DNA of 64,000 nucleotides from an uncultured Actinomycetes bacterium (GTDB taxonomy: Bacteria > Actinomycetota > CADDZG01 > WHSQ01): NCBI GenBank assembly GCA_937863385.1, contig CALMBW010000018.1, forward strand, positions 248,001 to 312,000. Direction: 5' to 3'. Of the stretch, positions 55,000-63,373 are shown piece after piece (the stretch's first letter is position 1; every line of letters starts with the position of its first letter). Position numbers and translations under genes: made by a program. A model generated the notes under the pieces. It was not told the origin of the DNA. It saw only the letters and a list, made by a program, of their open reading frames with translations, and ran no database searches.

Positions 55000-55020
55000 C
55001 CTCCCATCTCACCCAGAAAA
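55000..55020 (-). repeat. Shared leader element, copy B
   Basis: Plus strand cctcccatctcacccagaaa and one further a, about 170 nt upstream of the CDF gene. Matches copy A before the GGDEF-EAL gene. Confidence 0.6.
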
Positions 55021-55138
55021 AGGTCTCGTGATGCGTCCTGCCCGAACGTTCCCCAGGAACAAGGACACCCTTCTAGCTGGACATCGGGGCACAGCCGCTG
55101 AATCATGGACCAAGGAAACATCAGGTGAGGAGGAGACC

Positions 55139-55519
55139 ATGACGGCGATGTTCTGTCCCAACTGCCGGCTCAAGCAGCCCACGGCACACCGATACTGTGC
55201 CCGCTGCGGTACCGACCTGCCCTCACAGCTAGTTGCGGCACGCCCCAAAACGGCTCGATTCTTTGCTGGGGTGAAGATCGCCGCTCAGGATCCCACCGGT
55301 GGGTATCTCCGCGTCTCTCATTACAGCGGCACGGAGCGGCTCGAAGAAGCAGGCTCTTCGATCGACGTTGCCACGGAACACGTTCGTTTCAGTATGTGGG
55401 TAAACGACCGGGCCACCTGCGTCATCTCGCTGCCCGCTTCGGAGGCAAGAGCGCTCAGTGAGTTCCTACGGGAAGAGTTCGCGAGTCATCCCGAGTCCCT
55501 AACAGCCGAGCCCATCTAA
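55139..55519 (+). CDS. Zinc-ribbon protein of unknown function
   Basis: A 126-residue protein beginning with a zinc ribbon: Cys at 6, 9, 20 and 23 (FCPNC...YCARCG). The remaining 100 residues (GYLRVSHYSGTERLEEAGSSIDVATEHVRFSMWVNDRATCVISLPASEARALSEFLREE) form an alpha/beta region with no family I can name. ATG at 55139 has GAGGAGGAG immediately upstream, a strong site; longer frames start too early. It is likely paired with the small membrane protein downstream. Confidence 0.7.
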   Translation: MTAMFCPNCRLKQPTAHRYCARCGTDLPSQLVAARPKTARFFAGVKIAAQDPTGGYLRVSHYSGTERLEEAGSSIDVATEHVRFSMWVNDRATCVISLPASEARALSEFLREEFASHPESLTAEPI

Positions 55520-55548
55520 GACCAGGTCTGTCGCGGGCCTAGCTGCAC

Positions 55549-55866
55549 ATGATCTGGGTGGCCGGAGCGCTGTTCGGGATTCAGATCCTGGTACTCGTCT
55601 GGGGGTGGCGAGCGATCGACGACGACCAAAGGATGTCGTTCTCGATAGGCGTGCCGCCATCGATCCAAGGAACCACCAGCAAGAGAACAGGGCTCATGCT
55701 CAGGAGCCTTGTCGCCTTCTTTCTCATAGGAGGGTCGCTATGGGCTCACATGCAAGGTGACTCGATCGTTGTCTTGGTCGGCGCTCTGCTACTCGCGTTC
55801 TTCTCGATGCTCGACGCGCTAACCATCCGCAGAATGACCAGAAACGATCAGCACGGGGCCGCCTAG
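55549..55866 (+). CDS. Small membrane protein
   Basis: A 105-residue protein with three predicted spans (VAGALFGIQILVLVWGW, RSLVAFFLIGGSLWAHM, VVLVGALLLAFFSMLDAL) and a polar loop between. No recognised family. It follows the zinc-ribbon gene by 29 nt on the same strand. No clear Shine-Dalgarno. Confidence 0.55.
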   Translation: MIWVAGALFGIQILVLVWGWRAIDDDQRMSFSIGVPPSIQGTTSKRTGLMLRSLVAFFLIGGSLWAHMQGDSIVVLVGALLLAFFSMLDALTIRRMTRNDQHGAA

Positions 55867-55940
55867 GCAGGTGGAGACGCGACGCGGCGTGGCGAAGTGT
55901 CCGGTATGACCAACTCATCCTCCGCTGCAATCAGCGCATG

Positions 55941-55976
55941 ACGAGTTGGGCCTCGCCGCGGGCGATCAACATGTTG
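55941..55976. repeat. 36-bp exact repeat, copy outside dprA
   Basis: Identical to 56358-56393 inside dprA, which encodes NMLIARGEAQLV of DprA. This copy lies about 57 bp beyond the dprA stop and keeps the same orientation. Neither flank extends the match. One end is the 10-bp palindrome CAACATGTTG. No adjoining gene is restored, so it is a short duplicated remnant. Confidence 0.9.
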
Positions 55977-56032
55977 TACGACGAAGTCGCACACATGCTC
56001 TACATCCCTGATCCGAACCAGCCCACTGTGTG

Positions 56033-56977
56033 TCATGGCAGGGGATCAATCTTATTGCGATGTGGGGCCACCGACGGCTGTCGGGAGATGGCAGCACGGA
56101 TGCGGGCTCCTGAGGTTGATAGGGCGTAGCCGGCGGCGGTGCGTACGGCCCAGCCGCGCACTTCGAGACGAGCGAGCGTGAGCGCAAGCTGACCTGCCTC
56201 CATCGTGCCTGCTCGAAGCAGAGCATCGCTGGTGCTGGGAGAGTCATCGAGTAGATCGAGAACCGCGAGTTCATCCTGCTCGACCTGCGGCGCTTCATCG
56301 GATCGCGACCAGACCATAGACGGCGCTAGGTCGTCACAGATGTCCTTGAAGCTGGTCACGAGTTGGGCCTCGCCGCGGGCGATCAACATGTTGGGTCCTT
56401 GCGACATGGGGTTGCGCAAGCTTCCAGGCACGGCGTAGATGTTGCGGTTGTTCTCCAGCGCGCGGCGAGCGGTGATCAGGGCGCCGCTGCGATAGCTGCC
56501 CTCGACCACGATGACACCGACCGCGAGACCGGCCACGATCCTGTTTCGTTGAGGAAACGTGAACTTGGTCGGCTGGACACCCTCCTCGTACTCGGTGAGG
56601 AGGCACCCACCCTCGACGATGCGGTCGCGAAGTTTCAGGTTGGGCCTGGGATAGAGGACATCGAGCCCACAACCGAGGACCGCGACGGTTGCTCCCCCGG
56701 CATCGAGAGCCGCTTGATGCGCGACGGCATCGATGCCGACCGCCAGGCCCGACACGATCGTGAAGCCTCCCTGCGCGAGACCGCGGGCGAGGCTCTGGGC
56801 GATCTCGACCCCTGCGATGGTCGGCCGCCGCGTGCCGACGATCGCGATCATCGGTCTTGATGTGTCCAGCGGTCGTCCCACTGCGAACAGCCGCTTGGGG
56901 GCACCTGCGATCTCGTCGAGGGCACCCGGCCATTCGGGGTGTCCCGGTTCCAGCGTCCTTGATACAACGGTGTTCAT
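56033..56977 (-). CDS. dprA: DNA processing protein DprA
   Basis: Loads RecA on incoming single-stranded DNA during natural transformation; widespread also in non-transformable bacteria. Of 314 residues: a Rossmann-like DprA core with IVGTRRPTIAG, VSGLAVGIDAVAHQAAL, VLGCGLDVLYPRPN, TFPQRNRIVAGL and YRSGALITARRAL, then a C-terminal winged helix (QDELAVLDLLDDSPSTSDALLRAGTM). It is shorter than many because the N-terminal SAM-like domain is absent. ATG at 56977 overlaps comM. Confidence 0.92.
   Translation of the reverse strand: MNTVVSRTLEPGHPEWPGALDEIAGAPKRLFAVGRPLDTSRPMIAIVGTRRPTIAGVEIAQSLARGLAQGGFTIVSGLAVGIDAVAHQAALDAGGATVAVLGCGLDVLYPRPNLKLRDRIVEGGCLLTEYEEGVQPTKFTFPQRNRIVAGLAVGVIVVEGSYRSGALITARRALENNRNIYAVPGSLRNPMSQGPNMLIARGEAQLVTSFKDICDDLAPSMVWSRSDEAPQVEQDELAVLDLLDDSPSTSDALLRAGTMEAGQLALTLARLEVRGWAVRTAAGYALSTSGARIRAAISRQPSVAPHRNKIDPLP
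56358..56393. repeat. 36-bp exact repeat, copy inside dprA
   Basis: The dprA-internal copy, encoding NMLIARGEAQLV. Distance to the outer copy is 417 bp, start to start. Confidence 0.9.
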
Positions 56978-58497
56978 ACCAACACCTCCTCAGTGACCGA
57001 GGTACGAAAGCCGATCGCCCGGCCCAGGTGATCGTCGGAAACCACGTCGGACCCATCGAGGTCAGCAACAGTTCTAGCCACCCGCATCAACCGATCCAGA
57101 CCGCGCCCCGACAACCGCAACAGGTCGATAGCACTGCCCAAGAACACGTTCGCCGTAGCCGACAGATGCATGTGCATCTCGAGGCTCGACCGAGGGACCG
57201 AGGCGTTGGTCATCACAGCCGACCCATACCGGTGCATCTGGATCGCCCGGCACATCTCGACCCGGGCACGAACCTGTTCTGAGCTCTCGCCCTCGGGTGC
57301 CCCGAGTAGTTGGGACTTGCCGACCCGGCCGACACTGATCTGCATGTCGATCCGGTCGAGCAAGGGGCCGGTCAGCTTGGCCGCGTAGCTACTGAGCTGC
57401 ATCGGCGAACATCGGCAAGCGCGCTGCGGGTCGCCCAGGAAACCGCACGGACACGGGTTCATCGCGGCGATCAGCGAGAACCTGCACGGGAACCGGACGG
57501 CCCCCATGCTGCGAGCGATCACCACCACGCCGTCCTCTAACGGGGCACGCAAACTGTCGAGGATGTGGCGCGAGAAGAGCCCAACCTCGTCGAGGAACAG
57601 CACACCGTGATGCGCCAAACTGACTTCGCCCGGTCGAGGCAAGCCCGATCCCCCACCGATCAGTCCGGCCAGAGAGACATGATGATGCGGCGCACGGAAG
57701 GGCCGCTGCTCGATGAGATCGCACCCATCGGTGAGCATCCCGGACACCGATCTGATGCGCGTCACCTCGAGCGCCTCGTCGAGCGTCATCGATGGAAGGA
57801 TCCCGGGCAACCTTCGAGCCAGCATCGTCTTGCCCGACCCGGGCGGCCCGAACATCAGCAGGTTGTGGCCCCCGGCGGCCGCTACTTCGAGAGCGAACTT
57901 CGCGTCGGGGTGCCCACGGACCTCGCGCAGGTCCTCGATCGGAGTACGTCTAGGCGTTGGTGGAACCTCGATCGGCCTCGGCTTCCATCCGCCCTTGAGG
58001 AAGTCGGCACACTCCTGCAGGTTGGTCACGGGCACGACTTCGACACCCTCGACCATCGCAGCCTCGGCCGCATTGATCCGGGGACAGATGACCCCGCGCA
58101 ATCGAGCATGCTTAGTCGCCAGCGAGGCCGGAAGAGCACCCGGGACGGAGCGAACCGATCCATCGAGCGCCAGCTCGCCGATGATCACCCATCCCTCGAG
58201 AGAGGCGGCGGGCACCTCCTCGTTGGCACTGAGCACACCCATGGCAAGAGCGAGGTCGTAGTGGGTGCCTTCTTTGCGAAGAGCACCAGGGGCAAGATTG
58301 GCGATCACCCTCCGGCCCGGCCAACCGGATCCGACAGAGGTCAAAGCCGCCCGGATACGCTGCTCGGCCTCGCGAACGGGAGCGCTGGGCAAGCCGACGA
58401 TCGAACAACCTGGCAGACCCGAGCCGAGCCCTACCTCGACATCGATGATGAAGGCATCGGCCCCAACCAGAGCGACCGATGCTGTCTTTGCGAGCAA
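56974..58497 (-). CDS. comM: ComM/YifB magnesium-chelatase-like AAA protein
   Basis: A 507-residue AAA+ helicase-like protein implicated in branch migration during transformation. N-terminal Lon-like domain (SVALVGADAFIIDVEVGLGSGLPGCSIVGLP), Walker A GPPGSGKTMLARRLPGILP, Walker B HHGVLFLDEVGLF, and the cysteine-containing MNPCPCGFLGDPQRACRCS. The start is a TTG at 58497 (reading LLAKTAS). It overlaps dprA by ATGA. Confidence 0.93.
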   Translation of the reverse strand: MLAKTASVALVGADAFIIDVEVGLGSGLPGCSIVGLPSAPVREAEQRIRAALTSVGSGWPGRRVIANLAPGALRKEGTHYDLALAMGVLSANEEVPAASLEGWVIIGELALDGSVRSVPGALPASLATKHARLRGVICPRINAAEAAMVEGVEVVPVTNLQECADFLKGGWKPRPIEVPPTPRRTPIEDLREVRGHPDAKFALEVAAAGGHNLLMFGPPGSGKTMLARRLPGILPSMTLDEALEVTRIRSVSGMLTDGCDLIEQRPFRAPHHHVSLAGLIGGGSGLPRPGEVSLAHHGVLFLDEVGLFSRHILDSLRAPLEDGVVVIARSMGAVRFPCRFSLIAAMNPCPCGFLGDPQRACRCSPMQLSSYAAKLTGPLLDRIDMQISVGRVGKSQLLGAPEGESSEQVRARVEMCRAIQMHRYGSAVMTNASVPRSSLEMHMHLSATANVFLGSAIDLLRLSGRGLDRLMRVARTVADLDGSDVVSDDHLGRAIGFRTSVTEEVLV

Positions 58498-58565
58498 GGA
58501 AACGTCCGTTCCCAGCCCCAGATGCGCGGACCCACAACCCTAGCGACGCCCTGCGTCAAAACCCA

Positions 58566-58600
58566 CGAAGAAAGCCCGGCTCGCAGATGGAGCCGGGCTT
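58566..58600 (-). terminator. Intrinsic terminator after the secreted-protein gene
   Basis: Perfect 11-bp stem AAGCCCGGCTC-N7-GAGCCGGGCTT (58572-58600); on the minus strand it is followed by TTTCTTCG. It ends 21 nt after the stop codon at 58622. Confidence 0.88.
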
Positions 58601-58621
58601 GATCGCTCGAACCGAGCGCTT

Positions 58622-59317
58622 CTATTTGGGGATCGTGTAGGTGTCGAGGATGATCAGGTTGTCGGCAGGTAAGGATGCGTTGGTGATGACTGCCGCCGGT
58701 GCGGCATAGATGCTTCCGCCGAACAGACTCACCCCCGGGCCGATCTTGGAACCTGGCTTCGCTTCGAGCACCTCGAGCGGAACGGGGATGGTGATGGTTG
58801 CCGTTGCGGCATCAAAGACCCCGTGGGCCAAGCCGATCTCTTCACAAGGTCCCCCGACCGTGCAGCCGCCTACCCGCAAAAAGAAGGGCGCAGTGCCCGG
58901 GTCACGAGGAGGTGGGCAGATCGTCGGGTTGTAAGTTGGGTTGCAGACGCCCCGGGCGTATTCGGTGAAGCCACCGCTCAACTGGATGGCGCGGCCATCG
59001 ACGGTGAACTCCCATGTGTAGCGAGATGACTCGGGGATCCCGCCGGTGGGAGGAAGTGCATCGAGCTTGATGATGAACTCAAGGGTCTCTTTGTCGGGAA
59101 CGTTGAACGAGGCTTCCAGGAGATCTTGACCGAGCGCAGCGCTTATCGGCGCCAGGCCACAGTCAACATTGCAGCCCCAATCCCCGGCCTCGTCGACGCC
59201 GACGACGACAGGGCCCTTCGGAGCCTTCTTCTTCTTCTTGGCCTGAGCCGCCGGCGCGGCCATGAGGCCCGCGACCAGGGCGATCAGCAGCAGCGAAACG
59301 ATGCTCTTGCTTCTCAT
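58622..59317 (-). CDS. Secreted beta-rich protein of unknown function
   Basis: A 231-residue exported protein: signal peptide SIVSLLLIALVAGLMAAPAAQA followed by a striking Lys run (KKKKKAPKG). The mature domain is beta-rich (LEASFNVPDKETLEFIIKLDALPPTGG, RYTWEFTVDGRAIQLSGG) with several Cys that could pair (CNVDCG, GVCNP..TICPPP, GGCTVGGPC). I recognise no catalytic motif. ATG at 59317 with AAGGGGG upstream. It has its own terminator and stands between comM and an enoyl-CoA hydratase gene. Confidence 0.65.
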   Translation of the reverse strand: MRSKSIVSLLLIALVAGLMAAPAAQAKKKKKAPKGPVVVGVDEAGDWGCNVDCGLAPISAALGQDLLEASFNVPDKETLEFIIKLDALPPTGGIPESSRYTWEFTVDGRAIQLSGGFTEYARGVCNPTYNPTICPPPRDPGTAPFFLRVGGCTVGGPCEEIGLAHGVFDAATATITIPVPLEVLEAKPGSKIGPGVSLFGGSIYAAPAAVITNASLPADNLIILDTYTIPK

Positions 59318-59393
59318 CTCTAGTCCCCCTTGGGATGTCCGATAGGCGAAAGGTTCGCCATCGGCCGCCTCCTTCCCTGCTCCCCTCACGAGC

Positions 59394-59413
59394 AAAGGCC
59401 CGGTTCCCCGGGC
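59394..59413 (-). terminator. Terminator after the enoyl-CoA hydratase gene
   Basis: GCCCGG-GGAA-CCGGGC (59398-59413), then CTTTGC on the minus strand, about 40 nt beyond the stop codon. Confidence 0.6.
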
Positions 59414-59450
59414 TCTGAGGGTGATGCTGAGCGCCGAACCAGCTAGATGG

Positions 59451-60239
59451 TCAGCGGCCGGTGAAGCGGGGTTCTCGCTTCTCGAGAAAGGCGATGACCG
59501 CCTCGCGGGTGTCCTCGCTGGTGAAGATCAACGACTGGGTGTTCTGCTCGTCGGCCAACGTCTCTTCGAGGGACTGATCGGCTGCCGCATTGAGGTTGGC
59601 CTTGATGGCCTGGACCGTCCGCGGGGGCAGAGCCGCGATCCGGTGAGCGAGGTCCTTGGTGACAGCATCTACTTCCTCGGGTGTGCACAAGCGGTTGAGC
59701 AGTCCCAGAGCATCGGCTTGCTCGCCCGAGATCTCGTCCCCGAGCAACGCGAGCTCCTTGGCTTTGTTGAGCGGCAGCAGCCGCGTCAACGTCCAGGAGC
59801 CGCCGAAGTCGACGACCAGACCACGCTTCACGAAGATCTGGATGAAGCGAGCTTCGGTCGAGGCGATGATCAGATCGCAGCCCAAAGCCAGGTTCGCGCC
59901 GGCTCCTGCTGCAACACCGGTCACCTTGGCGATCGTGGGCTTCGGACAATCGATCACTGCACGCACGAGCTCGTTCATGTTGCGCATACGGTCAGAGAAC
60001 TCGAACGAGGTCGAAACCATGTTGCCGGGGTCCGAAAGGTCGGCGCCGGTACAGAACGCCCCACCCGCGCCGGTCACCACCACACACCTAACTTCGTCGT
60101 CGGTTGCGACCTTGTCGAACGCGCTGCGCAGTTCGTCGAACATCTGCTTGGATATCGCGTTCTTCTTCGCGGGCCGGTTCAAGCTGAGGGTGACGACGTT
60201 GCCGGCTTGTTCCCAGAGCAAGGTTTCGTAATCGGACAA
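59451..60239 (-). CDS. Enoyl-CoA hydratase/isomerase family protein
   Basis: A 262-residue crotonase-fold enzyme acting on acyl-CoA thioesters. Oxyanion-hole segments GAGGAFCTGADLSDPGN and VAAGAGANLALGCDLIIAS are clear. The position usually holding one catalytic Glu reads GGSW rather than a typical E pair, so the exact reaction (hydratase or isomerase) is open. TTG start at 60239 with GGAGG upstream. No other beta-oxidation genes are nearby. Confidence 0.85.
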   Translation of the reverse strand: MSDYETLLWEQAGNVVTLSLNRPAKKNAISKQMFDELRSAFDKVATDDEVRCVVVTGAGGAFCTGADLSDPGNMVSTSFEFSDRMRNMNELVRAVIDCPKPTIAKVTGVAAGAGANLALGCDLIIASTEARFIQIFVKRGLVVDFGGSWTLTRLLPLNKAKELALLGDEISGEQADALGLLNRLCTPEEVDAVTKDLAHRIAALPPRTVQAIKANLNAAADQSLEETLADEQNTQSLIFTSEDTREAVIAFLEKREPRFTGR

Positions 60240-60249
60240 CCAGGGCCTC

Positions 60250-60600
60250 CTAGAAAGCCGAGGGGATGTGAGTTAGCTCGCTCCCCCGGTCCGTGACGAT
60301 AACCGAGACCACATCGAACCTGACCTCTACCCGGCCCGGTCTGTGCTCGGCCAGCCAGTGCGCTGCGATGCGCCGCAAGCGTGACTGCTTCGAGTAACCC
60401 ACGGCCTCGGCCGGCATCCCGAAGTACGAGGTCGAGCGGGTCTTGACCTCGCAGAAGACCACGCTGCCGGGTCGCAGCGCGATGAGATCCATCTCGCCAT
60501 AGGTGCAGCGGTAGTTACGGATCACGTCGTAACCCGCATCAAGATACATCCGCGCCGCGAGGTCCTCACCGGATCGGCCGAGTAGCGCCCTTTCGTGCAT
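60250..60600 (-). CDS. UPF0102 endonuclease-like protein YraN
   Basis: A 116-residue protein of the UPF0102 (YraN) family with a restriction-endonuclease-like fold: GRSGEDLAARMYLDAGYDVIRNYRCTYGEMDLIALRPGSVVFCEVKTRS. ATG at 60600; upstream frames are not conserved. Near rnhB-DUF2469, as in other actinobacteria. Its cellular role is not settled. Confidence 0.9.
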   Translation of the reverse strand: MHERALLGRSGEDLAARMYLDAGYDVIRNYRCTYGEMDLIALRPGSVVFCEVKTRSTSYFGMPAEAVGYSKQSRLRRIAAHWLAEHRPGRVEVRFDVVSVIVTDRGSELTHIPSAF

Positions 60601-60668
60601 GAGCCCACCATACGGACGTGCTGTGACACAACCCGTCGGCCACCTCACACTTCAGGGTGTGCAGGATG

Positions 60669-61007
60669 TTATGGCTGGTCCGGGTAGTTGCGCGGGGGGT
60701 CGGGGATCATGTCCCGTTCGGCGAGGCGGGCGAGCTCTTCGACGTTGAGGTCACGGAAGGTCGCCACGCGCACGTGGGTGACGAAACGAGCCGGGCGGTG
60801 CATGTCCCACACCCAGGCGTCACCAAGCTCGATCTCGAACCACACCTTCGATCCAACGTTGCGCGTATCTACTTTCACGTCGTTGGCCAGGTAGAAGCGA
60901 CGTTCTGTTTCCACGACGTACTTGAACATCGGGAGAACGTCCCTGTACTCCTTGTAAAGCTGGAGTTCCATCTCGGCCTCGTACTTCTCGAGGTCCTCGA
61001 CGCTCAT
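60669..61007 (-). CDS. DUF2469 actinobacterial protein
   Basis: A 112-residue acidic protein of the DUF2469 family, nearly restricted to actinobacteria (Rv2901c type): EKYEAEMELQLYKEYRDVLPMFKYVVETERRFYLAN, DAWVWDMHRPARFV. No known function. ATG overlaps the rnhB stop and has AAGGAG upstream. A good taxonomic marker. Confidence 0.92.
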   Translation of the reverse strand: MSVEDLEKYEAEMELQLYKEYRDVLPMFKYVVETERRFYLANDVKVDTRNVGSKVWFEIELGDAWVWDMHRPARFVTHVRVATFRDLNVEELARLAERDMIPDPPRNYPDQP

Positions 61008-61693
61008 ACGTTCTCCTTGGTCGGCTCGTTCGTTGGCTCTTCAAAGTCTCGCGCTACATGGGGCCGGATTACACCATCCTCGTCGGGAAATCCGTAAACC
61101 CCGAAGAAAGAGAGGCGGTGGATCGGCGAGGGCCCGAACCGTTCGAGGGCGTTCCAGTGGTGTCTGGTCCCATAGCCCGAATTGCTGGCGAAGCCATAAC
61201 GGGGGTAGCGGCGGTGATAACGGGTCATGACCTGGTCCCGGTGGACCTTGGCGACGATCGAAGCGGCGGCAACCGCCCGTGAAACGGTGTCCCCTTTCTT
61301 AACCCCCAGGCTGGGGCAGGGCAGGCGTCTCAGCTTGAAGCAGTCCACGATCGCGTAGTCGGGTTCGACCTCGAGGTTGCCCAGGGCTCGGCGTAAAGCC
61401 CGCAGGTTCGCCTTCTGGAGCCCGGTCTTGTCGATGCTGGAGTGAGGGGCATGCACGATGGAAACGGCAACCGCCTTCTCGTGGATCTCGGCGGCCAGTC
61501 TCGAACGCTGCAGCTTGGTCAGCATCTTGGAGTCACGAAGACCTTCGATCTGGACATCGGGAGAAAGGATCACCGCGGCGGCGACGAGCGGCCCCGCTAG
61601 CGACCCGCGCCCGACCTCGTCGGCGCCGGCGATCCTTTCGAAGCCGGCCGAGAACAAGCGAGCCTCCATCAATCCCGAAGCGTCTTGAACCAT
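61004..61693 (-). CDS. rnhB: Ribonuclease HII
   Basis: Cleaves the RNA strand of RNA-DNA hybrids and excises ribonucleotides. About 229 residues: GADEVGRGSLAGPLVAAAV (Asp-Glu), AIVDCFKL (Asp), AVAAASIVAKVHRDQVM and HRRYPRYGFASNSGYGT. Starts at 61693 (ATG), 61702 (GTG) and 61669 (ATG) are all possible; none has a strong Shine-Dalgarno. Confidence 0.93.
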   Translation of the reverse strand: MVQDASGLMEARLFSAGFERIAGADEVGRGSLAGPLVAAAVILSPDVQIEGLRDSKMLTKLQRSRLAAEIHEKAVAVSIVHAPHSSIDKTGLQKANLRALRRALGNLEVEPDYAIVDCFKLRRLPCPSLGVKKGDTVSRAVAAASIVAKVHRDQVMTRYHRRYPRYGFASNSGYGTRHHWNALERFGPSPIHRLSFFGVYGFPDEDGVIRPHVARDFEEPTNEPTKENV

Positions 61694-61746
61694 AGGAACC
61701 ACTCTAGCGAGCCACGGTGACGCAGTGATGGTGATCGAAGAAATGT

Positions 61747-62637
61747 CTACAGGGTGCCGATGTCGCCGGGGGGCCAGATGATGACGAAGGCTTTGCCGAT
61801 GATCTTGTCTTCGGCCACAGGGCCGATCACCCTCGAATCCTCAGAGTTCCCACGGTTATCGCCCATCACGAACACCGTCCCTGCGGGAACCCGGCAGCCC
61901 TTGCCGGAAGACTCCATCTCGAGCCTGCGACAGTCGTCAGATGTCAACGCCGGGCTGCCCGCATCGCGGCCCCCCCGGATGTAGGACTCCTCGATCCGCT
62001 CGCCGTTCACTAACAAACGCCGGGGTTGCCCCGAGTACTGGATCACGTCCCCGCCGATCGCGACGACACGCTTGATGTAGTCCTCTTCGTTGCCCGTCGG
62101 CAATCCCAGTAGCTCGCGCACGAGGTTCCGAGCATCCTGGTACCACGGCAGATCCTGGGTCTGGGCACCGAAGACTTCCTTCTCGAAGACGACAACGTCT
62201 CCCCTGCTTACGTCATCGAAGAGGTACCCGACCTTCTCCACGAGGACGCGATCGCCTACCCGCAACGTGGGCAGCATCGATCCCGACGGGATGTAGAAGG
62301 CCTGAACCAGGAAGGTCTTTATGACCACGGCGATGACGAAGGCCATGATGATCAGGACGGGGATCTCGGTGATCTTGGCCACCGTCGATCGCTGCCCGAA
62401 ACTCTTCTTCTTGCGCTTCTTGGGATCGGGCGGAACGGGTGCGGTGTACGACTTTCGAACCGCCGGGGAAGGAGCAGCGGCTACGGCTGAGCCGTCCTCG
62501 GAACCGCTCGGCTTCGCTTCGGTTGACGTCTCGGCGGGGCCCTCAGACGCTTCCTCGGCGGTCACGGGACTCTCGGACCAAACCGTCGTTTCGTTCGAGG
62601 ACGTGCCGGGGCTGCTCTTGCTCTCGTCCGAGCTCAT
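61747..62637 (-). CDS. lepB: Signal peptidase I (first copy)
   Basis: Membrane serine protease that removes signal peptides. Of 296 residues: a long Ser/Thr/Glu/Pro-rich cytoplasmic N-tail (1-75), one span (IPVLIIMAFVIAVVIKTFLV), the catalytic Ser in IPSGSMLPTL and Lys in EDYIKRVVAIGGD, then GDNRGNSEDSR. ATG at 62637. It lies beside a second lepB. Confidence 0.94.
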   Translation of the reverse strand: MSSDESKSSPGTSSNETTVWSESPVTAEEASEGPAETSTEAKPSGSEDGSAVAAAPSPAVRKSYTAPVPPDPKKRKKKSFGQRSTVAKITEIPVLIIMAFVIAVVIKTFLVQAFYIPSGSMLPTLRVGDRVLVEKVGYLFDDVSRGDVVVFEKEVFGAQTQDLPWYQDARNLVRELLGLPTGNEEDYIKRVVAIGGDVIQYSGQPRRLLVNGERIEESYIRGGRDAGSPALTSDDCRRLEMESSGKGCRVPAGTVFVMGDNRGNSEDSRVIGPVAEDKIIGKAFVIIWPPGDIGTL

Positions 62638-62664
62638 GTTCTCCAGACTATGTGCGGGCGGTTG

Positions 62665-63372
62665 CTACAGAGTGTCGAAGTCCGACGGGGGCCAGATCAA
62701 CAAGAACGCTTTACCCACCACCGTGTCGACGGGAACCGGCCCGAAGGCCCGGGAGTCCTCGGAATTGCCTCGGTTGTCACCCATCACGAAGATCATCCCA
62801 TCCGGCACCTCCACCGGCCCGAACGCCGACGTGACCACACCGTCGGGAAGGTAAGACTCGTCGACACGATCTCCGTTGACGAAGATGGTTCCGTCACGGC
62901 CCTCCACGACATCCCCTTCGGTTCCGATGACTCGCTTGATGTAGTCCTGCGCAGTTCCTGTCGGGAACCCGAACAGACCCCTGAAGGCGTCGCCGATCTT
63001 TTCGAAGACGGACCGATCCTCCTCGATGACATCGCCCCCGAAGTCTTTCTCGAACACGACCACGTCGCCATGATCGGGCTCGCCGAAGCGATAGCTCACC
63101 TTCTCTACCAAGACTCGGTCACCGATCAACAAAGTTGGCTCCATCGATGCCGATGGGATGTAGAACGCCTGCAGGGCGAAGGTTTTCAGGAGCAAGGCCA
63201 CCACGAAAGCCACCACGATGAGAACCGGCAGCTCCTTGTAGAACGGCCGATGGGGCTTGTCGCCTTTGGACTTCTCGCTCGGTGCCGCGGGTGGTGGCGG
63301 TGGAGCACCTGCTTCTGGGCGCGCTGGGGCGACCGGGGGTGGTGGCGGTGGAGCGGCGTGAGTGTCGCTCAC
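62665..63372 (-). CDS. lepB: Signal peptidase I (second copy)
   Basis: A 235-residue homologue of the adjacent lepB, with a Pro-rich N-tail, a transmembrane helix, the catalytic IPSASMEPTL and QDYIKRVIGTEGD, and GDNRGNSEDSR. The start is the GTG at 63372, directly after the rplS stop codon (63374-63376); a longer frame would overlap rplS and is rejected. Two tandem copies point to a local duplication. Confidence 0.93.
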   Translation of the reverse strand: MSDTHAAPPPPPPVAPARPEAGAPPPPPAAPSEKSKGDKPHRPFYKELPVLIVVAFVVALLLKTFALQAFYIPSASMEPTLLIGDRVLVEKVSYRFGEPDHGDVVVFEKDFGGDVIEEDRSVFEKIGDAFRGLFGFPTGTAQDYIKRVIGTEGDVVEGRDGTIFVNGDRVDESYLPDGVVTSAFGPVEVPDGMIFVMGDNRGNSEDSRAFGPVPVDTVVGKAFLLIWPPSDFDTL

Positions 63373-63373
63373 G

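Noticed and set aside
53831-55121. Longer N-terminal extension of the CDF transporter to 55121
   Set aside because: The extra 97 codons cross the divergent promoter zone and the shared leader element; the ATG at 54830 begins the conserved His-rich N-terminus.
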